NCBI GenBank assembly: GCA_035279705.1
Contig: DATEHG010000069.1
Span: 1 to 64,000, forward strand
DNA length: 64,000 nucleotides
Direction: 5' to 3'
DNA from: DATEHG01 sp035279705
GTDB lineage: Bacteria > Gemmatimonadota > Gemmatimonadetes > Gemmatimonadales > GWC2-71-9
Part shown: piece by piece, positions 28,895 through 36,037 of the stretch
Numbering within the stretch: position 1 is the first letter of the stretch
Layout: each line of letters starts with the position of its first letter
Program-made: the position numbers and the translations under genes
The notes under the pieces: model-generated
What the model saw: only the letters and a program-made list of their open reading frames with translations
What the model was told of the DNA's origin: nothing
Databases searched by the model: none

Positions 28895-30532
28895 ATGACA
28901 GCCATGAGCGGTGTGTTCAGCGTTCCCCAGCCCACCAACGAGCCGGTACTCGGCTATGCCCCCGGATCCGCCGAGCGGACGACGCTCAAGGCCGAGCTGG
29001 CCCGGCAGACCGGGCTGCAGGTGGATATCCCGGTCGTCGTCGGCGGCAAGGAAATCCGCACCGGCAAGACGATCGACGTGGTCTCCCCCCACAATCACAA
29101 GCGGGTCATCGCCAAGGTGCACCAGGCGGACGCGGCCACGCTCGATGCGGCCATCCGTTCCGCGGTCGAGGCCCAGAAGGAGTGGGCCAGCTGGCCTTTC
29201 GAGCAGCGGGCGGCGGTATTTCTCAAGGCCGCGGATCTCCTGGCGGGCTCCTGGCGGCCGGTGATGAATGCCGCGACGATGCTTGGCCAGAGCAAGACCT
29301 GCTACCAGGCCGAGATCGACAGCGCCTGTGAAGCCATCGACTTCCTGCGGTTCAACGTGCACTTCGCCGAGCGGCTGATGCGGGAGCAGCCGATCAGCTC
29401 GCCGGGAGTGTGGAACCGGATGGAGCACCGGCCGCTCGAGGGGTTCGTCTACGCCATCACGCCGTTCAACTTCACCGCGATCGGCACCAACCTGCCGACC
29501 ACGCCGGCCATCCTCGGCAATGTGGCGCTCTGGAAGCCGGCGGCCACGGCGGCGCTCAGCAACTGGTACTTCATGAAGCTGCTCATGGAGGCCGGCTTGC
29601 CGCCGGGGGTGATCAACTTCGTGCCCGGCGATTCGTCGCTGGTGAGCGAGAAGCTGCTGTCCAACCGCAACCTGGCCGGTATTCATTTCACGGGCTCGAC
29701 CTCGGTCTTCCAGATGCTCTGGCGCAAGGTGGCGGAAAACCTGCCGAACTATGTGAGCTACCCTCGGCTGGTGGGGGAAACCGGCGGCAAGGACTTCATC
29801 TGGGCCCATCCCAGCGCCGACTGGGAAGCGCTCGCGGTGGCCATGGTGCGCGGGGCGTACGAGTACCAGGGACAGAAGTGCAGCGCCGCTTCGCGCTGCT
29901 ACATCCCGGCCAGCCTGTGGCCGAAGGTCAAGGAACGGGTGCTGGCGCAGATCGCCGATATCCGGATGGGAGATGTGGCGGATTTCCGCAACTTCATGGG
30001 TGCCGTCATTGACCGGAAGGCATTCGACCGGATCAAGGGCTACATCGACCAGAGCAAGGGCCAGAAGGGTGTGACGATCCTGGCGGGCGGCGGGTGCAAT
30101 GCGGAGACCGGCTATTTCGTCGACCCGACGCTCATCCAGGTCGAGGATCCCGAATATCGCCTGATGTGCGAGGAGATCTTCGGCCCGGTGCTCACGGTGT
30201 ACGTCTATCCCGACAACCAGTGGGAGGAGACGCTCGCCCTGGTGGACCGGACGAGCCCGTATGCACTGACCGGGGCGATCTGGGCCCAGGACAAGGGGGT
30301 GCTGCTCACCGCCACGCGGGCGCTGCGCAACGCCGCCGGCAACTTCTACATCAACGACAAGCCGACCGGCGCCGTGGTAGCCCAGCAGCCGTTCGGTGGT
30401 GCCCGGGCCAGCGGCACCAACGACAAGGCCGGTTCGATCCTGAACCTGCTGCGCTGGATCTCACCGCGGAGCATCAAGGAAACGTTCGCCCCGCCGAAGG
30501 ACTACCGGTATCCGTTCATGGGCGCGGAATAG
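28895..30532 (+). CDS. pruA: L-glutamate gamma-semialdehyde (1-pyrroline-5-carboxylate) dehydrogenase
   Basis: 545 residues of the aldehyde dehydrogenase superfamily, P5CDH group. Cys nucleophile in YEYQGQKCSAASRCYIP, Glu base in LVGETGGKDF, NAD-binding segment HFTGSTSVFQ and the late motif CEEIFGPVLTVYVYP. It oxidises glutamate semialdehyde to glutamate with NAD+, the second step of proline degradation. No proline dehydrogenase (putA/prodh) is in the window. An alternative ATG is at 28904. Single-gene unit ending in a strong terminator. Confidence 0.95.
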   Translation: MTAMSGVFSVPQPTNEPVLGYAPGSAERTTLKAELARQTGLQVDIPVVVGGKEIRTGKTIDVVSPHNHKRVIAKVHQADAATLDAAIRSAVEAQKEWASWPFEQRAAVFLKAADLLAGSWRPVMNAATMLGQSKTCYQAEIDSACEAIDFLRFNVHFAERLMREQPISSPGVWNRMEHRPLEGFVYAITPFNFTAIGTNLPTTPAILGNVALWKPAATAALSNWYFMKLLMEAGLPPGVINFVPGDSSLVSEKLLSNRNLAGIHFTGSTSVFQMLWRKVAENLPNYVSYPRLVGETGGKDFIWAHPSADWEALAVAMVRGAYEYQGQKCSAASRCYIPASLWPKVKERVLAQIADIRMGDVADFRNFMGAVIDRKAFDRIKGYIDQSKGQKGVTILAGGGCNAETGYFVDPTLIQVEDPEYRLMCEEIFGPVLTVYVYPDNQWEETLALVDRTSPYALTGAIWAQDKGVLLTATRALRNAAGNFYINDKPTGAVVAQQPFGGARASGTNDKAGSILNLLRWISPRSIKETFAPPKDYRYPFMGAE

Positions 30533-30541
30533 GCGAAGGGC

Positions 30542-30594
30542 GAAAAGCGAAGGGCGAAAGGGAACCGCTTTTCTCTTTTCGCCTTTCGCTTTTC
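30542..30594. terminator. Bidirectional terminator between pruA and the amidohydrolase
   Basis: An imperfect stem of about 22 bp pairs the purine-rich arm 30542-30564 (GAAAAGCGAAGGGCGAAA and on) with the pyrimidine-rich arm 30572-30594 (CTCTTTTCGCCTTTCGCTTT and on), with G-T wobbles. A T-rich stretch lies at the end on plus and the A-rich arm supplies one on minus, as suits convergent genes. The left arm itself contains a repeated GCGAAGGGCGAAA unit. Confidence 0.75.
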
Positions 30595-30607
30595 TCCCGT
30601 TCGCAGC

Positions 30608-31912
30608 TCACTGGCCGCCTTTGTAGACCACGCCGCCTTTCATCACCCAGGTCACCCGCTGCAGCTCCTTGATGTCGGCCAGCGGATCACCATCGGTCGC
30701 GATCAGGTCCGCCCAGTGGCCCGGCGCCACGGCGCCCAGGTCGTCGGCGTGGTCCAGCAGCGTCGCGGCGACGGAGGTGGCGGAGCGGATGGCCTGCATC
30801 GGCGTCATGCCGTAGCGCACCATGTAGTCGAGTTCCTGGGCCTGGTTCTCGGTCCAGGCGTACCCGCCCGCGTCGGTGCCGTAGGAGATCATCGCGCCGC
30901 GCTTGAGCGCCTCGCCGAACGCCTTGCGTTCGATCTCGACCATCTGGGGCCAGATCCCCCCGCGTCCTTCCGCCACGTAGGCGCCGACGAAGATCGTCGG
31001 GCACCAGTAGACGCCCTGCCTGTTCATCCGGTCGATCAGGTCAGGGGTCAGGCCGTCGCCGTGCTCGATACTGTTGACGCCGGCGCGAAGCGCCGCGTCG
31101 ATGCCGTCCCAGCCGATCGCGTGGGATGCCACCTTGCGCCCCAGCCGGTGGGCCTCATCCACGAAGGCCTTGAACTCCTCGTCGGTGTAGTTGACCCAGC
31201 TCCGGAGCCGTCCGTCCTTGGCGATGTAGTAGCGGCGGTCCGAGTAGACCTTGATCCAGTCGGCACCGTACTTCACCTGCTCCCGGACCGCCTTGCGGAT
31301 GGCATCCACGCCATCGACGATCTCCACTCCCTCCGGCACCTTGAGCTCCCAGGAGTACCCCGACAGCGGATACATCCCGGTGGGCGCAAAGGCGCGGGTG
31401 GCCACGTAGAGGCGCGGGCCGGGAACGATGCCCCGTTCGATGGCCCGCTTCAGATCCACGTCGGCGTACATGGCGCCTTCGGTTTCGAGATCCCGCATGG
31501 TGGTAAAGCCATTGAGCAGCGCGGTGCGCGCCGCAGCGGTGGCCCGGATCGTCCGATAGGGAATGGATTCCTTGAGGAGCTGGTTGTCGTAGTCTTCGGC
31601 GGTGATGTCGCCCTGCAGGAGGAGGTGGGTATGGGCGTCGATCATACCGGGCAGCACGGTGCGGTTGCCCAGGTCGATGAGCCTGGCCTGTCCGGCGGTC
31701 TTCTGGATGTCGGCAAAGGCGCCCACGGCGGTGATCCGGTCGCCCTCGATCAGGATGCCCTGGTCAGTCCGGACCCGGTCACTCGTCCCGTCGATCAGGC
31801 GGGAGGCGTGGATCAGGATCCGGGCCGGGGCGGCCTGGCCGGCCAGGGCCCTTGCCGCGACGAGACCCATGACGAGGAAGGCGGCGGGCCACCGGGAGTG
31901 GAGTCGGCGCAT
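30608..31912 (-). CDS. Secreted amidohydrolase (imidazolonepropionase/dipeptidase-like)
   Basis: 434 residues with a signal peptide (MRRLHSRWPAAFLVMGLVAARALAGQ, in two parts). Amidohydrolase metal site: DAHTH (two His), Lys in GADWIKVYSD (probable carboxylated Lys bridge), His in VASHAIGW, His in SIEHGDG, Asp in SYGTDAGG. This pattern fits the group that includes Xaa-Pro/Xaa-Arg dipeptidases and aryldialkyl hydrolases; the substrate is unknown. Predicted periplasmic. Divergent from the secreted unknown protein at 32031. Confidence 0.85.
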   Translation of the reverse strand: MRRLHSRWPAAFLVMGLVAARALAGQAAPARILIHASRLIDGTSDRVRTDQGILIEGDRITAVGAFADIQKTAGQARLIDLGNRTVLPGMIDAHTHLLLQGDITAEDYDNQLLKESIPYRTIRATAAARTALLNGFTTMRDLETEGAMYADVDLKRAIERGIVPGPRLYVATRAFAPTGMYPLSGYSWELKVPEGVEIVDGVDAIRKAVREQVKYGADWIKVYSDRRYYIAKDGRLRSWVNYTDEEFKAFVDEAHRLGRKVASHAIGWDGIDAALRAGVNSIEHGDGLTPDLIDRMNRQGVYWCPTIFVGAYVAEGRGGIWPQMVEIERKAFGEALKRGAMISYGTDAGGYAWTENQAQELDYMVRYGMTPMQAIRSATSVAATLLDHADDLGAVAPGHWADLIATDGDPLADIKELQRVTWVMKGGVVYKGGQ

Positions 31913-32030
31913 GGTTGCTCCAGGGATGTGGTAAGGAGAGTGCGCTGGAAGTTGAGCCGGCCGTCCGGCGCCGCAAGGGTGGGCCGGTCTACGCTACCTT
32001 TGTCGTGCCATTTCCAGTGAGATCGCCCGC

Positions 32031-32834
32031 GTGACCGTTCGCCCATCGGCCCTGCTGCTGCTCTGCCTTCCGGTCGCGGTCCTCCGCGCCCAGTCACCGG
32101 TCTACAACCCGGCGATGCTGGATGGCGCCCGCTTCCAGCAGACGATCCGCAGCCAGATCCGGACCGAGGCGGGCAACAAGGTGAGCCAGGAGCGCAGCGG
32201 CCGCGAGGGGACGATCGACATGCGGGCCGTCATGGGAGACAGCGGCATCCAGCTCGAGTCCTGGTTCGAGTCCCTGAATCTCTGGCGGGAAAGCGGCGAC
32301 GAACGATACGCCCCGGATACCGACGGCCTGATCGGCGGACGGTACCGGGGCCGCCTTTCCCCCGACGGCCGGTACCAGTGGCTGGATCAGCCCTTCATTC
32401 CCGACCAGCTCTCCGAGCTGGCCGAGCTGGGTTCGGCGCTCGACGATCTTCTCCCTCCGGTACCTGCCGCCGACCTGAAGGTCGGCGCCGCGGTGTCCTC
32501 GGCGGACGGCTGGAGGATCGAGCGTCAGCCCGACAGCTCGGCGGAGGGTCGGGTCCTCCGCCGCTATCTCATTGCCGGGGAGCGGCGCCGGGCCGAGGTC
32601 GGCGCGCCGATCGATTCGCTCCCGGTCGAAGCCAGTACGTACGAGAAGGAAACCGGCACCATGATCTGGGACCCCGAGCAGGGGCCGCTGCGCTGGCTGC
32701 GGCAGATCACGCTCACCGCCGCGCTGCCGGCCAAGGGTGCCATCCGCCGACCGGTGCGGACCCAGATCGAGCAGTCCGTGCTGCTGGAGCGGCTGGGGCC
32801 GGGCGAGTCTCAGTCTCGGACAGGTCCGCCGTAG
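32031..32834 (+). CDS. Secreted protein of unknown function
   Basis: 267 residues from GTG 32031, with signal peptide ending VLRAQ. The mature protein is rich in charged residues and short strands (LSPDGRYQWLDQPFIPDQLS, SSADGWRIERQPDSS, TMIWDPEQGPLRWLRQITL). It looks like a soluble beta-rich periplasmic protein. No family recognised. It is followed by the palindromic sequence at 32885-32911 and is convergent with marR. Confidence 0.6.
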   Translation: MTVRPSALLLLCLPVAVLRAQSPVYNPAMLDGARFQQTIRSQIRTEAGNKVSQERSGREGTIDMRAVMGDSGIQLESWFESLNLWRESGDERYAPDTDGLIGGRYRGRLSPDGRYQWLDQPFIPDQLSELAELGSALDDLLPPVPAADLKVGAAVSSADGWRIERQPDSSAEGRVLRRYLIAGERRRAEVGAPIDSLPVEASTYEKETGTMIWDPEQGPLRWLRQITLTAALPAKGAIRRPVRTQIEQSVLLERLGPGESQSRTGPP

Positions 32835-32884
32835 GCGCCGGGCGCGGGCCCGGTCCGGGCCGCGCGGCGGAGAGCGCGGGCAAG

Positions 32885-32911
32885 ATATATAGGTATGCGG
32901 CATACATATAT
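32885..32911. promoter_or_regulatory. Near-perfect 27-bp palindrome downstream of marR
   Basis: ATATAT-AG-GTATGC-G-GCATAC-ATATAT. The arms GTATGC/GCATAC (32893-98, 32900-05) and ATATAT/ATATAT (32885-90, 32906-11) are exact, broken only by AG on one side. It shares the CATA-TATAT character of the palindrome in front of marR (33448-33472), so it may be a second MarR-family operator. On the minus strand it follows AAAGGAG and an ATG (see findings). Confidence 0.5.
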
Positions 32912-32933
32912 TTGACTCCTTTGAGAGTGGCGG

Positions 32934-33443
32934 TCAGTGGATGGCGCATTCCACCGGGCAGCGCGCCGTCGGGCAGGTGCCCTCGTCGCACAGCCGGCAG
33001 TAGCGGTCGGCCTGTTCCCGGGTCCGCGTCATGGCGGCGAGCAGCTTTTCGGTGAGCAGTTCCAGCTGGCGGCGTTCGCGGCCGGTCAGGGAGGCCAGGG
33101 GGCCTTCGATCACCTTGCGCCGCTCGGCGAGCAGCGCGCGCATGGCCTGGCGCCCGGCCGTGGTGAGCTGAAGGCTCACCGACCGGGCGTCGGCGCCGGC
33201 AGCCCGGACCACCAGGCCGTCGGCTTCCAGCCGGTCGACCAGCCGGACCGTGCCCGAATGCGACAGCGACAGGGCGGGGCGGAGCGCATCGATCGTAAGG
33301 CCGGGATAAGTGCCGATGACGACCAGCGCCGCGGGCGCCGATGCGCCATGGGCGGCGGCGTTTTCGGTGGCCAGGCGGAGCTCATCCCCCAGGGCGAGGG
33401 CCAGGGCTCCGAGCAGGTTGGCGGAACGGGCGTCAGCACTCAT
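32934..33443 (-). CDS. MarR-family regulator with C-terminal cysteine cluster
   Basis: 169 residues. Winged helix of the MarR family: SAPAALVVIGTYPGLTIDAL, LSLSHSGTVRLVDRLEADGLV (recognition helix) and RSVSLQLTTAGRQAMRALLAER. The C-terminus carries CRLCDEGTCPTARCPVEC, five cysteines in 18 residues, a likely metal or redox-sensing site outside the usual MarR dimer fold. The gene is preceded by a 25-bp palindrome overlapping its promoter, so autoregulation is likely. The target gene is not obvious; the pqq operon ends 43 nt upstream. Confidence 0.85.
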   Translation of the reverse strand: MSADARSANLLGALALALGDELRLATENAAAHGASAPAALVVIGTYPGLTIDALRPALSLSHSGTVRLVDRLEADGLVVRAAGADARSVSLQLTTAGRQAMRALLAERRKVIEGPLASLTGRERRQLELLTEKLLAAMTRTREQADRYCRLCDEGTCPTARCPVECAIH

Positions 33444-33447
33444 GTCT

Positions 33448-33472
33448 CAATATATGAGGCGCGCATATATTG
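33448..33472. promoter_or_regulatory. MarR-type operator in front of marR
   Basis: CAATATATG (33448-33456) and CATATATTG (33464-33472) are a perfect 9-bp inverted repeat around a 7-nt centre, beginning 5 nt upstream of the marR start codon. Size and position fit a MarR dimer site used for autorepression. Confidence 0.65.
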
Positions 33473-33485
33473 GCAAGAGGCGGGG

Positions 33486-34577
33486 TCAGGCGGGCTGCGG
33501 TTCCCCCTTCACGGTGCGGTAGACGTACGCGGGGAGCTGCTCCGGCACCTGGAGCGCGCCGGTGATGAGATCGTGGCGCGGGGAAAGAGTGCAGACAGGG
33601 TCGGTCGCCGCGGCGTCGCCGGTCAGGGCAAAGGCCTGGCAGCGGCAGCCGCCGAAGTCGGTGTGCTTCCGGGGACAGGAGCGGCAGGGCTCCTGCATCC
33701 ACGCGTCGCCTCGGAAGGCATTGAAAATGGGTGATTCCCGCCAGATGGCGCCAAGGCTCTGTTCCCGCACATTGACGAACTGCAGGTGGGAAATCTGCGT
33801 GGCGCCGTGGCACGGCAGCGCCTTGCCGTCCGGCGTGACCAGGATGTAGACCCTGCCCCATCCCGCATAGCAGGCCTTGGGGTAGGTCTCGTAGTAATCC
33901 GGCAGCACGTAGAGAATCTGCATCTGGCCCCGGTACCGCTCGATCGCCGCCGCGGCGATCGGCCGCGACCGCTCGACCTGCTCCCGCGTCGGCATCAGCG
34001 CCGCCCGGTTGGTGAGCGCCCAGCCGTAGTACTGGGTGTTGGCCAGCTCCAGCCGGTCCGCGCCGAACTCGGCGGCCATCGCGATGATCGCCTCGAGATG
34101 ATCGAGATTGCCGCGGTGCAGCACTACGTTCACCGAAAAGGCGAGACCCAGTTCCCGCACCAGCGCCGCCGCCTCCCGTTTCTGCTTCACCGACCGGATG
34201 CCCGCGATCTTCTCGGCATTGGCGGTGTCGGCGTCCTGGAACGAGATCTGGATATGGTCGAGCCCGGCGGTCTTGAGCCGCTCGGCCCGCGCCCGGGTCA
34301 GGCCGAGGCCCGAGGTCACCAGAGTGGTGTACAGCCCCTCGGAGCGGGCGTGCCCGACCAGTTCCTCCAGGTCCTTCCGCACCAGCGGTTCCCCGCCAGA
34401 CAGCCCAAGCTGCAGCACACCAAGCTCCCGCGCCTCGGTCAGCACCCGCTTCCACTGCTCGGTGGTGAGTTCGGCCTCGGCGCGGCTCATCTCCAGTGGA
34501 TTGGAGCAGTAGGGACAGTGCAGCGGGCAGCGGTACGTCAGCTCCGCCAGCAGCGTGGTGGGCAGCAGGTCAGCCAC
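33486..34577 (-). CDS. pqqE: PqqE radical SAM peptide cyclase
   Basis: 363 residues. Radical SAM cluster motif CPLHCPYC (CxxxCxxC) at about 18-25, GGEP motif in LGLSGGEPLVRKD, and a C-terminal SPASM region with auxiliary-cluster cysteines (KACYAGWG, LPCHGAT, CRSCPRKHTDFGGCRCQAF, DPVC). It links the Glu and Tyr side chains of PqqA, the first committed step of PQQ synthesis. Overlaps pqqD by 8 nt. Last gene of the pqqACDE unit. Confidence 0.96.
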   Translation of the reverse strand: MADLLPTTLLAELTYRCPLHCPYCSNPLEMSRAEAELTTEQWKRVLTEARELGVLQLGLSGGEPLVRKDLEELVGHARSEGLYTTLVTSGLGLTRARAERLKTAGLDHIQISFQDADTANAEKIAGIRSVKQKREAAALVRELGLAFSVNVVLHRGNLDHLEAIIAMAAEFGADRLELANTQYYGWALTNRAALMPTREQVERSRPIAAAAIERYRGQMQILYVLPDYYETYPKACYAGWGRVYILVTPDGKALPCHGATQISHLQFVNVREQSLGAIWRESPIFNAFRGDAWMQEPCRSCPRKHTDFGGCRCQAFALTGDAAATDPVCTLSPRHDLITGALQVPEQLPAYVYRTVKGEPQPA

Positions 34578-34842
34578 GGCTGGTCACCAGATCGCGGCGG
34601 GACAGGTCGTTGAGATACTCGATCACGTCGGCCGAGACGTCGGTCCCGTACTGCTCGGCAAGGGTGCCTGAAATTTCGCGCACCGTCCGCTGCCCGTCGC
34701 ACAACTCGAGGATCGCGGCGCCCGTGTCGTTGATGAACATCGCGCCCTCCGGATAGAGCAGGACCCGGCGCTGGCGGACCCGGTCGAAGTCGATCCGCGC
34801 CAGGCGCCAGAGGCTGGGCCGTGAATCGGGGCCGATATTCAC
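34570..34842 (-). CDS. pqqD: PqqD peptide chaperone
   Basis: 90 residues from GTG 34842 (GTGA overlap with the pqqC stop). Typical RiPP recognition element: RRVLLYPEGAMFINDTGAAI, LCDGQRTVREISGTLAEQY, VIEYLNDLSRRDLV. It binds PqqA and presents it to PqqE. A longer upstream extension in this frame lies within pqqC and is not expected to be coding. Confidence 0.93.
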   Translation of the reverse strand: MNIGPDSRPSLWRLARIDFDRVRQRRVLLYPEGAMFINDTGAAILELCDGQRTVREISGTLAEQYGTDVSADVIEYLNDLSRRDLVTSRG

Positions 34843-35600
34843 GCCTGTCCGGGCTCCAGGTAGGCGTGATGAATGTTGTCGATCAGGGCCCAGAGCATTT
34901 CCAGCTTGAACGCGAGTGCCCCGAACGCCTTTCGCTGGCTGTCCACCGTGGTGCAGTGCTGCTGCACGATCGACAGGCCGTGCTTGACGTCTCTCGGCGC
35001 CTGGACCAGCCGGCTCTTGAAGTAGTCCAGCGCTTCCGGCGGGATCCAAGGGTAATGGCGGGGAAAGGCTTCGATGCGCTCGCCGTGGATGCGGGGCGCG
35101 AACAGTTCGGTGAGTGACGAAGCGCAGGCGGTGACCCAGTCGTTGTTGCGGCAGAAGGTGACGTAGGACTCGCAGATGAGGCGCACTCCAGGGAGGACGT
35201 GGCGCTCGTCCTCCATCTCCTCGCGCGGCACGCCGAGGGCCACACCGAGACGGATCCACAGTTCGATGCCGCCGGTGCCCGGGGCTCTGCCATCGTGGTC
35301 CACGATCCGCTGGATCCACTCCCGGCGCACTTCGGGGTCAGGGCAGTTGCTGAGGATCGCCGCGTCCTTCCGCGGCACGACCCGCTGGTAGGCGAGGCGG
35401 TTGGCGACCCACCCCTGGAACTGGCGCTGGGTGAGTTTGCCTTCGTACATCAGGCGGTGGAATGGATGGCTGACGTAGTACGACCCGCTGAATGAGCGGA
35501 GCGCCGCCTCCAGGGCTTCGGGGGAAAGAGGCCGGTCCAGCGTCGGTATTGGAGGCGCGGGTGGCGCCGCCAGGAGTGAGGCGTTGAGGGTGGCCGTCAT
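34839..35600 (-). CDS. pqqC: PqqC pyrroloquinoline-quinone synthase
   Basis: 253 residues of the PqqC/TENA-like helical fold. Conserved segments: YYVSHPFHRLMYEGKLTQRQ, WVANRLAYQRVVPRKDAAIL, IVDHDGRAPGTGGIELWIRL and RIEAFPRHYPWIPPEAL. It performs the final ring closure and eight-electron oxidation to PQQ without a cofactor. Separated from pqqA by 102 nt that contain a hairpin. Confidence 0.96.
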   Translation of the reverse strand: MTATLNASLLAAPPAPPIPTLDRPLSPEALEAALRSFSGSYYVSHPFHRLMYEGKLTQRQFQGWVANRLAYQRVVPRKDAAILSNCPDPEVRREWIQRIVDHDGRAPGTGGIELWIRLGVALGVPREEMEDERHVLPGVRLICESYVTFCRNNDWVTACASSLTELFAPRIHGERIEAFPRHYPWIPPEALDYFKSRLVQAPRDVKHGLSIVQQHCTTVDSQRKAFGALAFKLEMLWALIDNIHHAYLEPGQA

Positions 35601-35660
35601 CCGTCGGTTCCGGGAAAGTTGCGCCGGAGCAATGTGGCGCTGGAGGCTGAAAATACGAAC

Positions 35661-35684
35661 GGGGCCCGCCAGTCAGCGGGCCCC
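35661..35684 (-). terminator. Hairpin between pqqA and pqqC (partial terminator)
   Basis: GGGGCCCGC and GCGGGCCCC, a perfect 9-bp stem with a 6-nt loop, 19 nt after the pqqA stop; on the minus strand it is followed by CGTTCGTATTTTC. A leaky terminator or RNA-stabilising stem here would make pqqA transcript exceed pqqCDE transcript, as is known for other pqq operons. Confidence 0.6.
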
Positions 35685-35702
35685 GCTCGGTGTGGCTTCT
35701 GC

Positions 35703-35777
35703 TTAGAGCGTGGCCACGTAGGCGGTGACTTCCATCGTTACCGCGACCACTTCGGCTTCGGGCTTCGTCCAGGTCAT
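35703..35777 (-). CDS. pqqA: PqqA precursor peptide
   Basis: 24 residues, beginning MTWTKPEAEVV and ending EVTAYVATL. The Glu16-x3-Tyr20 pair is the source of PQQ and matches the family exactly. ATG 35777 has GGAGG 7 nt upstream. It is the first gene after the sigma-54 promoter at 35887-35902. Too short for most gene finders. Confidence 0.95.
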   Translation of the reverse strand: MTWTKPEAEVVAVTMEVTAYVATL

Positions 35778-35886
35778 CGTGTTGCCTCCGAGTTGAGCCA
35801 GAAAGTTCGGGGAATCCCCGTGGTGTCCATACCAGGGCGGATCTCCCCGGCGAAGCCTGTGGGATGTCCGCAGGCGTATGGCAGGA

Positions 35887-35902
35887 TGCACGTCGTGTGC
35901 CC
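35887..35902 (-). promoter_or_regulatory. Sigma-54 promoter of pqqACDE
   Basis: On the minus strand GGGCACACGACGTGCA aligns with the sigma-54 consensus TGGCAC-N5-TTGCA, differing only at the first T and one T of the -12 box; the invariant GG (-24) and GC (-12) are 10 nt apart. The predicted transcript would start near 35876, giving a leader of about 100 nt before pqqA. Confidence 0.65.
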
Positions 35903-35996
35903 GGGTGATGACCTCCGGATGGAATTTCAAGCCGTTGCAATACAACAGCTTGAAGTCCAGCCAATCACTCGATAGAAAGCCCGGGGGTGGGGCAGA

Positions 35997-36033
35997 TGGG
36001 TGAAATCACCCAGCGACTGGGTCATCTCACCCA
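35997..36033. promoter_or_regulatory. Tandem activator sites upstream of the pqqA sigma-54 promoter
   Basis: Two 16-bp dyads, TGGGTGAAATCACCCA (35997-36012, perfect outer 7 bp) and TGGGTCATCTCACCCA (36018-36033, extended to ACTGGGT/ACCCAGT at 36016-36035). Centres are 21 bp apart, two helical turns, and about 130-150 bp upstream of the predicted start site, the normal position for NtrC-type enhancer sites. They begin 2 nt past the stop of the NtrC-type regulator gene. Confidence 0.7.
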
Positions 36034-36037
36034 GTGG

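Noticed and set aside
35940..35962. A second sigma-54-like match, TGGACTTCAAGCTGTT
   Set aside because: It has GG-N10-GT instead of GG-N10-GC and few other matches; the site at 35887-35902 is far better.
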